Below, one piece after another: positions 37,401 to 49,400 of a stretch of DNA of 64,000 nucleotides. The notes below the pieces were generated by a model, which did no database searches, was not told the DNA's origin, and saw only the letters and a program-made list of their open reading frames with translations. The position numbers were made by a program, and so were the translations under genes. Positions within the stretch are counted from its first letter, which is position 1, and every line of letters starts with the position of its first letter. Source of the DNA: Membranipora membranacea (taxonomy: Eukaryota > Bryozoa > Gymnolaemata > Cheilostomatida > Membraniporidae); contig OU612065.1 of NCBI GenBank assembly GCA_914767715.1, forward strand, positions 17,916,001 through 17,980,000, in the 5' to 3' direction.

Positions 37401-40400
37401 AGGCAGTCACAGACAACTACGAGACAATGGGAGGCTAACATATTGGGTGATATGCTTTCATCGTCGCTGTATTCAGGGTGCAATGTTGGATTGAAACTAA
37501 TCCTACACAAAATTCCCCCCCCCCCCCTTATGCAGGATATATTTACAAAATTATACAATTAATACTTCTCAAAATTCAACATAAAAATCATGGCAACTTT
37601 ATTGGGGTTTCATTGATTGAGTGATATAAATATTAAAACAAGTTTGTACTTGTAGGTGATACACGACTGCAGATGGCTCTCTGATCTTCTTTTCCATCAG
37701 TATAATGTTAGGCTGCTGAATATATTTGACACTCAGGTAAGGTTATCTTGTAAAGTATATAACTATTATTAAGTCCGTGGGTTTAGCCTATAGATTTACA
37801 GGTGTTTTGGTATGTGTATCATTAACTATGAATCAACCTGACTATTTTGATACTCCTCTTTTAATGGTTTTGCAGTTTTCCATGATGGATGTGAATCCTT
37901 TATCTCTCTAATAACGCTTTTTCTGGATGACTTCATGTCTTCTGCCTGATTCGACCCATGTAGAACCATGACCGATTTGACCCATGTTTTGCATGCTCAA
38001 CCAAAGCCATATGAATAATATAGTATTGTTATTATTCTTTTCATAAGTGACTTCGTTTTCAAATCGGTATTGAACTATGTGCTCAATGTAGTTTTGTTGG
38101 TATGGATAACTGTTTATATAGGTAAATTCTAGGGCTAGGACGGGTATTTATCTGCCTAAAATAACAATCTGTGTGGTTTCATTGGGAAGGGTATTTATTC
38201 GCGTCCTATCTTCTGCTCAACCTGCATCTCTAGGATTTTTAGAGTTGAGTTCTTCATGTTTAATTTTGTTTCAGGCGGCAGCACTTCTAGTTTATAGAGC
38301 TCAGCGAGGAGGGGACTTGCCAGCATATGTGAAAGGTTTTCAAACTCTTGTGCAGGACTATCTACCTATTGACGAGGATGAATATCATGTGTTCAAGATA
38401 AACCAGATGTTTAAGGACGTAAGTACAGTTGTCAATTTTTTGAATTTATTAAATAACGGTAGAAGGTTTCTCTTGCCATGCAATTTGATTATTATCATGA
38501 GATAGATTGATCAAATTTTATCTTGTTTAATGTTTTTGCAATATTATTCTCCATGCAATGGCCCGCATATGACCGACTATGTCTTTTGATATCTCTTGAT
38601 ATCATATTCCGATGGGCAAAACACATACCATCCCAATAGTGCGTTGGTGAACCGAAGCTAATTTTGCCAAATTACTACTTACTGCCATTACTACTTAACA
38701 CCCTTTTTTTCGGAACACCCATCTGAATTATGAGACAGGACGGTAGCTATAATTGGCTAGCTAATAATGCTCAAAACTACATGATTTCTAAGCCCACATG
38801 CATGATACAAGCAGTAATTTTTTATAATGTTTAAGTTGTAACTATTAATCAACCAGGTTTTTGTGGCTTTCTTTTTCAACGTCTGTTGAATATTTTTATT
38901 TAGACTGAGGAACAGCTGTGGTCAAAGCGTCCAATGCACGGTTATTTGCTGGATTCACTGGCAAAGACTGCATCCTATCTCAATGAGTTAAAGGACCCAC
39001 TGGTCAAAGGCATAATGAGTGATTTCTATGTAGCAGTTGACTCATATGTCAGTATGGTTCGAGATATACCCCGTGACCTTTCTGATGCGGAGTTCAGGAC
39101 CCGTGTGGTAAGTTTGTGTGCGGCATGACTTTAGAGTCATGTTAGATCCAATATTCTTCTTGTACACAGGTCTAGCCTTGTCACGCGGCTACAGTTTGGT
39201 TTGGTTACTCCCCGAACCACATTATACAGCTACCCTCCAAACCAAACAAGTAGCTGCGTGAGAAGGCTAACAATAGCATGAAATCAACAAAAAACAGCCA
39301 AATCTAATCTGAATAAATTGGTTAAACTGCAAATTGTTTTCATGACAAATTAGCCTATGAATTGCTTATGCTAATTGCCATATTTCTGTGCTCATCCATG
39401 TTTGGTTGCAGCCTAAAACTGAAATCGTATTACTTATCTGGATCCCATGTAGCGTTTTGATATTGTGTGATAGATACCAGCTATTACCTGAGACTGCAGT
39501 TGATACACAGATGTGAATCACTATGGTCCCATGCCTCGAATGAGTGGTCCAAACCGATTTTGAATTATTAATGCTAACGATTTCCATGATGGAAAAAACA
39601 TGAAAAACATCTAGTGCGGCCGGGCCTCAAACCCGGGACTCCCGCGTCAATACCCTTTGAAGGCATTGTGTGCAAGCGAGCTAACCATTCAGCAGCCATG
39701 CCGCCTCTTTGGATTTGAATGATTCAACATGGTGTATGTTTTCGCATCAAAAATGTCGTTCGGTACAATCGATACCTCCCGAAATCCTCCCGAAATCCTC
39801 CCGAAAACCTCCCGAAATCGCAACATGGGAACATAGTGAATGTGTATGGTTGAAACTGTATGCCTAAGCAAATCAGGTGTATAGCGTTAGAATAGAGAAT
39901 CAGTTTATTACTCACACGACAAAAAAAAAGGAATTATGTAAAGTGGACTGAGTACCAAATAAAATTGTGTAGCATGTATACAATATAGTTAATAGTTAAA
40001 GATCCCATAGAAGAAAACCTTGCTGGTATGATAATGTATCAATTTATAAAATGGAATCAAAGAACTAATGAGATTACCTAATTTAAAAACAACTGATAGA
40101 AAATGTTCTCCATGAAAATTAATGTCTTTTCACCAGCGCTATTGTGATTATTTGATTTACCAGCGACCTGAAAATAAGAAAAAATGAATGTTCAATTTGA
40201 GTAATAGTGGATATTGCGATATGAAGAGCATTTATGGGTTGTAACAGCAATAGTCCTCTCAATACTGGCCATTGTCGACCACAAAATTTGAAAAGAATGA
40301 ATTCTGACAAAAGCCTGAGTGTTATTGATGAGGCATTGATCTCTCATACTATAAATTCTACTTACCATTTCCAAGACCATGACGGAGTCCACGTCCTCCA

Positions 40401-43400
40401 GACAGAGCTCTGTTAATGAGTCCATTGTTTCTGTATCCAGCTCCTCTGACGAGGTTCTTGGCACTGACAAGGTTATTGGCACCAACAAAGTTCTGGGCAA
40501 GTCCGGCAATTCCTCCAGCTCTGTATCCTTGTCTGTTGTTTTTCTTGTATCCGTATCCTTGGTTCTGTCTCTGTCCTCTTTGGCGTCTATATCCACCATT
40601 ACGTCTGTATCCTCCTCGTCTGTATCCACCATGGTTCTTCACAACCTCGTATGAACCGCTGGCCTCAACCTTTCTGCCATAAGCATCTCTGGTCTCCATG
40701 CTGTAGCTTCCAGACTCCTTCTTGCCATGTCCCTTATTGTTTCCGTATCCACTGTGCTTGTTGTTGTATCCGTATCCGTGGTTCTTTTTGGTGACCTCGT
40801 ATGAGCCGCTGGCCTCGACCTTGTTGCCGTAAGCATCCTTAGTCTCCATGCTGTAACTTCCCTCCTCCTTGTGAGCTGGAGCGTTGTATCCGTATCCACT
40901 GCGCTTGTTGTTGTATCCATATCCGTGGTTCTTGTTGGTGACCTCGTATGAGCCGCTGGCCTCAACCTTGTTGCCGTAAGCATCCTTGGTCTCCATGCTG
41001 TAACTTCCCTCCTCCTTGTGAGCTGGAGTGTTGTATCCGTATCCACTGTGCTTGTTGTTGTATCCGTATCCGTGGTTCTTGTTGGTGACCTCGTATGAGC
41101 CGCTGGCCTCAACCTTGTTGCCGTAAGCATCCTTAGTCTCCATGCTGTAACTTCCCTCCTCCTTGTGAGCTGGTGTGTTGTATCCGTATCCAGCGTGCTT
41201 GTTGTTGTATCCGTATCCGTGGTTCTTGTTGGTGACCTCGTATGAGCCGCTGGCCTCAACCTTGTTGCCGTAAGCATCCTTAGTCTCCATGCTGTAACTT
41301 CCCTCCTCCTTGTGAGCTGGTGTGTTATATCCGTATCCAGCGTGCTTGTTGTCATATCCGTATCCAGTGTGCTTGTTGTCGTATCCGTATCCGTGGTTCT
41401 TGTTGGTGACCTCGTATGAGCCGCTGGCCTCAACCTTGTTGCCATAAGCATCCTTAGTCTCCATACTGTAACTTCCTTCCTCCTTGTGAGCTGGTGTGTT
41501 GTATCCATATCCAGCGTGCTTGTTGTCATATCCGTATCCAGTGTGCTTGTTGTCGTATCCGTGGTTGTTGTTGGTGACCTCGTATGAGCCGCTGGCCTCA
41601 ACCTTGTTGCCGTCAGCATCCTTGGTCTCAATACTGTAGCTAGCCTCCTCCTTGCGGGCTTGGGTGTTGTATCCATATCCAGTGTGCTTGTTGTCGTATC
41701 CATATCCGTGGTTCTTGTTGGTGACCTCGTATGAGCCGCTGGCCTCGACCTTGTTACCGTAAGCGTCCTTGGTCTCAATGCTATAGCTAGCCTCCTCCTT
41801 GTGGGCTGGGGTGTTGTATCCGGTGTGCTTGTTATCGTACCCGTAACCGGCATGCTTGTCGTATCCGTATCCGTGGTTCTTGTTGGTTACCTCGTATGAG
41901 CCGCTGGCCTCTACCTTGTTGCCGTAAGCGTCCTTGGTCTCAATGCTATAGCTAGCCTCCTCCTTGTGGGCTTGGGTGTTGTATCCATATCCAGTGTGCT
42001 TGTTGTCATACCCGTAACCGGCATGCTTGTTGTCGTATTCGTATCCGTTGTTCTTGTTGGTGACCTCGTATGAGCCGCTGGCCTCAACCTTGTTGCCGTA
42101 AGCGTCCTTTGTCTCAATGCTATAGCTAGCCTCCTCCTTGTGGGCTGGGGTGTTGTATCCTGTGTGCTTGTTGTCGTACCCGTAACCGGCATACTTGTTG
42201 TCGTATCCGTGGTTCTTGTTGGTGACCTCGTATGAGCCGCTGGCCTCAACCTTGTTGCCGTAAGCATCCTTGGTCTCAATGCTGTAGCTAGCCTCCTCCT
42301 TGTGGGCTGGGGTGTTGTATCCGGCGTGCTTGTTGTCGTACCCGTATCCGGCGTGCTTGTTGTTGTATCCGTATCCGTGGTTCTTGTTGGTGACCTCGTA
42401 TGAGCCGCTGGCCTCAACCTTGTTGCCGTAAGCATCCTTGGTCTCAATGCTGTAGCTAGCCTCCTCCTTGTGGGCTGGGGTGTTGTAGCCGGAGTGCTTG
42501 TTGTCGTACCCGTATCCAGCATGCTTGTTGTCGTATCCGTGGTTCTTGTTGGTGACCTCGTATGAGCCGCTGGCCTCAACCTTGTTGCCGTAAGCATCCT
42601 TGGTCTCAATGCTGTAGCTAGCCTCCTCCTTGTGGGCAAGGGTGTTGTATCCGGTGTGCTTGTTGTCGTACCCGTATCCAGCATACTTGTTGTCGTATCC
42701 GTGGTTCTTGTTGGTGACCTCGTATGAGCCGCTGGCCTCAACCTTGTTGCCGTAAGCATCCTTGGTCTCAATGCTGTAGCTAGCCTCCTCCTTGTGGGCT
42801 GGGGTGTTGTATCCTGTGTGCTTGTTGTCGTACCCGTATCCAGCATGCTTGTTGTCGTATCCGTATCCGTGGTTCTTGTTTGTAACCTCGTATGAGCCGC
42901 TGGCCTCAACCTTGTTGCCGTAAGCATCCTCGGTCTCCATGCTATAGCTAGCCTCCTCCTTGTGGGCTGGGGTGTTGTATCCATATCCAGCGTGCTTGTT
43001 ATTGTATCCGTGTCCGTGGTTCTTGTTGGTGACCTCGTATGAGCCGCTGGCCTCAACCTTGTTGCCGTAAGCATCCTTGGTCTCAATGCTGTAGCTAGCC
43101 TCCTCCTTGTGGGCTGGGGTGTTATAACCGTATCCAGCGTGCTTGTTGTTGTATCCGTATCCGTGGTTTTTCTGCTCTACCTCGTAGGATCCACTGGCCT
43201 CAACCTTGTTGCCATAAGCATCTTTGGTCTCCATGCTATAGCTACCCTCCTCATTATGGGCTGGTCTTTCGTAGCCATATCTGCCATGACGATAGCTGAA
43301 ATGAATATAAAAACCAAAATTAAACAAAGTATCAGATGTTTATTGTGTATCAGTTTGATGGCTCCGAGGTTGTGCTCTATTTATAAAATATGACTCAAAT

Positions 43401-46400
43401 TTCATATAAGAAAGTTCCTTCTAATTTTAAAATCTGGTCAGAAACAGCAAATGAGCGGAAAGGGAAGTCCAATGTTCTATGAAACACGAACTTGGAATCT
43501 GTGATTCTTTTGTCTTCACAAAACATTCAATTTACTCTCCCAAGTTGTTATAAAAAAAGTTCAACCTAGAGGTATTTGTTTCAAACTATTAATTGGTTCT
43601 ATTTAATCTGCAAATAAATTTGTTTTGAAATGATGATCGTAAGGAATGATCTGAGTTATATGCTTGATAACTACACAAAATTTAGATTCAAACGAAATTA
43701 TTATCGACTACCACTACTGATATAAAATCTGCTAGTCAATGGAGTTGTGTCAGGAATTGTCTCACATCATAAGGGGCGCTGAACAGATGAGACCATAAAT
43801 CTGCTCTTTTTTATATAAGCTATCATTGGAGCAGATCACACGTTTTGGTCGGGCAGCCAGGAAGATTAAGATAGAAACAAAATGAGGCAGATTACATAGG
43901 CGGATCAGTGTGACCCACTTTATGGGACATAAATTTACTGCGAATATAATTTGATATATATTACATCATATGATTTAATAAATATATCATTAAAATAATG
44001 AGACATAATATTTCAGCTTTGAATTTTGAATATTATATAAATCCAACCTGAAAACATTGATGGCAGAAAAGAAATATAGAATAGCATAGGCCTATATATA
44101 TTTAATGTAATTGTAATACAAAACAATTCTATATTTAATACAATAACTTAATTTATATATGGAACTTTTTTGCAAAAGGATTTTAGCTGTTTATTCCAAG
44201 ACACCTTCCTTCCTCCCACTAATTTTCATTGTGATTGATCAAGTTTTTATTATTAACTTTTGGTTGTATTAAAAATTAAGATTTTCGGAAACTTTTGTAT
44301 TTCATTATATAGGTCAAATTTTTGGATTACAGAATAAGTAGATCAATTGTTGTTAGCTGAAACCAAGGAGTTTTACAGCAAAATTTCTCATCTGCTGCCT
44401 TTATGGGTTATATAAAACTTTGCAAAAGTATGGTCTCATCTTCAAATATTCAAGGGAGATTACTGTGAAAAACATAACCCCATTGTAAATGCACTCATGT
44501 GTAATTTGCACAAGGGGAATAATCAATTTGTTCATAATATGTCAGTTGGTCTCAATATAGCGTTTATAGCAAAAATGATCAAATCTGGGCCTGTCTTCAG
44601 TTTTTTTATGTTGTCCTTACATTCAAAAGGACCAAAGCAATATAAAGTCTGGCAGCTAGTTCTGCAGTTGTTACGCAATATCTAGACACTGAAAAATCTC
44701 AGCACTTCTTGGTAAAAATTATATGTAGCGCTAGAAATAACCCCCCTTGTTCACCAACGGCATCTATGAGGTTTTCAAAGCTAGTGCTGTACCAGCACAA
44801 TATGCTACCACTTGTATTGATGTTAGAGAACTTTAAAAGCTAATGGACTAAATTATTTACTATTGGACAATGTTCCTGACACTGAAAGTATTTTCAACTT
44901 ATGTGAAATAATCAGTAATTAAAAATATTTGGAAATCGTAGCTTATTGCTCTGGTACAGCGCTAGGTTTTGTATCCTTATAGGCGCAATTGATGAACAAA
45001 GAGGGGCAATTTCTGAAGTTACATATAATTTTTACACGGAAGAGCTATGAATTTTTTCAGTGTCAAAATATTGCATCACTACTGCTGTCCTAGCTGCCAG
45101 ATAATAATAATATATGGTTTTGATCCTCCTGTAGCCTTTAACCTTCTCTTGAGAAGAAATTATAATTGTAATCAAATAAATAAACTTACCTTGCACCTAA
45201 GGCAACAGCAAGAATTGCTACTCCAACGATGAGAACCTTCATGATGCCTGAAAGATAAGATATAAAATTTGAGACGTGAATTAAGCAAAATACAAGCAGA
45301 CCCTGAATTGAACATCCGAAGTCAACTTTCCTGTCAACAGTTCAGATCCTTAATGTTTCTTCTGCTTATACTCCCATGATTTAATTGATAGTAAATCGGT
45401 TTGTGGGAGCACCGTCAACTTATCCTGTGCTGACAACTGATAACCTCATGCTACACAAAAATTTAAAATTTTCCACACTACTACTTCGGAGAAAAATCAC
45501 TCTACTCACCTAGGTTGCTGATGATTTCACTGAAGGGTCAGGAATGATGTTCAAAACTCTCTCAGGGCCTTTTATACCCTTCCCACTTTTGTTTTCCACC
45601 TGTAATTTTATTGTGATCCAGCCCTAAAGGCCCACTCCACCTCCCTGATCTGTGTACGTTATAGCTCCTGGCCATAAAACTGAATTATTGAGTAGGTGAT
45701 AATGTACACCTGCTTTGTGAAAGCTATAGGTTGCAATGGCTTATGGCTGCGTGGATAAATGAATATTTGAGCCTGTATAACCAAAATTATACGATGGTGA
45801 ATTTCTGCCATTGGTGCTACCCAATAATTATCACTGGATTTAGGGAGTCTGAAAATATGATTGCTATGTGTTTTACGTTGTTGCCTTGGAGAATTTTCAC
45901 TTATAAGATTAAGAGCATTTTTTTCCCTGCGTTATACAATATCATTTAATGAAGAGGGATAGTAAAGCTCATATGTACAATTAAATCTGAAAATAAATGC
46001 ATTTCATGTTGTGCAGCTTCCGAACAACTGTTCCAATTCCTCCTCAGGAGGCCCAATTTGTACAGTGTAGGTTTTAATGGTCATTAAATTAGCGTGGTTT
46101 TTGTGTAAAAGACATGAACTGTAATGTGATATGAATCACTAAAACGGGGTTATAAACGACCCCCTATATCTGTTCAACTTCGGGCCAAAAAATCCAAACA
46201 AAAAATGAGGCATTTCAGTTGTTAAATTTTAATTCCTTAGCAAAAACTTTTTTTCTTCACACCACCCTGTCACCCAGTCTATACTGATTTACCTATGGAT
46301 AAGTGACTTTGTTTTGACAACTTGAGGGGCCAATCGGTCCCTATCCGAAATGAGGATTGGTACAAAGTAAGTGGCAAAATTTTAAAAAAACGCGGCAAGC

Positions 46401-49400
46401 AAATGTGAAGATGGAAAAAACAGTTTCAAAACTTACAAAATCTGAAATAAATACAAGTTTGCAAAGATAGACGAGTTACAGCAAAAAAGGCTGAAAATCT
46501 GTGTATTGCTATATTATCTACCTCTAGGATTTGTTTTTATTTTTCGATTGTGAAATTGTATAGACTTTATCAACAATAACTATATTACTATGGATACAAT
46601 TCTTTTTCCTGCTGTTATTGATGATATTATCTGATGATTTTATTTATAGTGTACACATTGCATAAGAGATTCCTTGAATAGAAGTTCAGCAATTACACAC
46701 ATAGGGCAGAAAAACTTGTCAGTGCAGCATACAAATACATGACCACTATATTGAGGCCAGTTCAACATATCGCAGCAAGTCTTGAGTAGCTTAACCATAG
46801 TCTATGAGTTTAACTTTAAAGATGGTTTTCAATGGTAATTTGCAACTGGAAGTGACTTTTCATCAGGTACACATGTTGGGAGACGCATTGAAAATTTCTG
46901 TAAATTTGGAAATAGTATCAGCTTTTCTCCCTAGGAGGTGGAATTAATATTTTTTGCTAAAACCTCTCGGTTTGCAAGAGTGTAAACAACCTATAACACA
47001 CGCGTTTTGAGCAGCTAAATATCATCAAACGTCCAATATTATTTATTGCCATTATGCCTTCAACTGATATAATTGACAAGTCCAATTATCTAAAAAGATA
47101 AGATTTCCACCTCACCGTACCTGTTCTATCCTCTTCATTCCATTAAAGATTGTTTATACTTATACTGACACCGCAATCCTCGCCAGTCTAACAGTCTCAT
47201 AACTAGGAGGAACCACAAGCTCTCCTCTAGGGCGTAAGCTTCACTAGATGATATTTTGCCGTTTGCTGGCCTTTTCTTGGCGTTTATTGTGCAACAATAC
47301 AGAAGGAACAGCGTCACCTTAATGATCAGCTCGAAAACATAATCAAAAATCAACCTCAACCCATATCCAGTCTATTTACTGAATAGGACTAAATTGACAC
47401 CTCACTGGTTGTTCTCTTTCCACTATGACGCCCTTTGAAACATCAATTTTATGAGCTTTTATTGAGCTTCTTGTAAATAGGGAAACTAATACAAATAAGA
47501 AACAACCGCTTTATTTAAATTTGTTGTCCTGCAAAAACAGGTGTATGGAAAGATGCAAATATTTCATTCCTCAAAAATGCCCTCCTGTTGTTTGTTCAGC
47601 TCATAGGACAGGGCAAGCAAGATTCAAGCAATCTGCAATTACATCTACAAAGTTACCGGATGAGAAAGCTAACAGATTTGTATTCAAAGTAAATTTAAGC
47701 CCTAATTCTCGAAAAATTTGCTGATCTCACCGCTGCACTATTATTTCAGAAGGATTACCACTGGGACAAAGATACTTAAAGTCAAACAGAAGAGTGTTTA
47801 CAGGCATGCAAGGCACTGTCAATGATCCCTGGTGAACCCAAAAAGACTCCTTAACTGGGATCAGTAAGCAAATTTGGAGTGACAAAAACAACTACCGGTT
47901 CACTGATGCATTGCCAGGAGAGCATTTTATTCTTAGCTCTTATCACAGTGCCGTTTGGCCTGACTCTTGGAGTTAACTTCCTAACAAATATCATCATAAC
48001 CTCTTGATGTGATGTGATTTGACACTTATCATTGAAGGCTGAACTAAAGAGTTTATATTGTCACCAAAATAGGGAAGCCAATCATTGCATTTTCAGATAT
48101 ACCAAGGTATGTAACATTCAGACAAAGTTAGTCTATAAGACAAACAGGTGAGGTAAATTTGAAATGAGGATTGATTTATTTCCTTTTTAAAATGAAAAAG
48201 AAGTGTATTATGAACTGGATTTAATAAACTTGTATTGACCATAATAATAAAAGTACCCGATTCAGATATTAAATTTAAATTGAATATGCACTGATTATGG
48301 ACACAAATGAGATTACTAAAATTATAACATCTCTGTATGAAAATTGTCCATGAGGGTCATAGTCTCTTCACCAGCGACGCTGTGGTCATCTCATTTACCA
48401 ACGTCCTGAAAGAAAAGAGAATCATTTGTGTACAAAATAAATCAGCAAATGTTCAAAGTTAACATTTAAAGACAGCCGCTTATCAGTGAGCAATCAACCA
48501 TTCAACTCAAAATTGATCTCTCCTACATAAAAGCACGCTTACCATGTCCAAGACCAAGAGAGAGTCCACGTCCTCCGTGAAGACCTTTGTTGAGGAGTCC
48601 ACCATGTCCGTATCCAGCTCCTCTGACAAGATTGTTAGCAAGACCAGCGATTCCTCCATGTCTGTATCCATGTCCGTTGTTCTTGTATCCGTATCCTCCA
48701 TGACGTCTGTATCCTCCATGACGTCTACCACGGCGTCCGTATCCACCACGGCGTCCGTATCCACCACGGCCTCCGTATCCACCATGACGTCTGTATCCAC
48801 CATGGCTCTTGGTGACCTCGTAAGAACCGCTGGCCTCAACCTTTCTGCCGTAAGCATCTCTGGTCTCCATGCTGTAGCTTCCAGACATCTTCTTGCCATG
48901 TCCCTTATTGTATCCGTATCCGTGGTGCTTGTTGTTGTATCCGTATCCGTGGCCCTTGTTGGTGACCTCATAGGAGCCGCTGGCCTCGACCTTGTTGCCA
49001 TAAGCATCCTTGGTCTCCATGCTGTAGCTTCCCTCCTCCTTGTGGGCTACTTTGTTGTATCCGTTTCCATGATGATTGTTGTTGTATCCGTATCCGTGGT
49101 GCTTGTTGTTGTATCCATATCCGTGACCCTTGTTGGTGACCTCGTAGGAGCCGCTAGCCTCAACCTTGTTGCCATAAGCATCCTTGGTCTCCATGCTATA
49201 ACTTCCCTCCTCCTTGTGGGCTACTTTGTTGTATCCGTTTCCATGATGATTGTTGTTGTATCCGTATCCGTGGTGCTTGTTGTTGTATCCGTATCCGTGG
49301 CCCTTGTTGGTGACCTCGTAGGAGCCGCTGGCCTCAACCTTGTTGCCATAAGCATCCTTGGTCTCCATGCTGTAGCTTCCCTCCTCCTTGTGGGCTACTT

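Noticed and set aside
40639-43086. Long minus-strand frames of 404 and 391 codons (Thr/Arg/Asp-rich) overlapping copy A
   Set aside because: They are shifted-frame readings of the tandem repeat in copy A. They lack a signal peptide and splice logic, and are open only because each repeat unit is stop-free in several frames.
40640-43270. Arthropod-type (Rebers-Riddiford) chitin-binding domain in the repeats
   Set aside because: The GSYSMET stretch superficially recalls the motif, but the diagnostic ADENGY-type core and spacing are absent.
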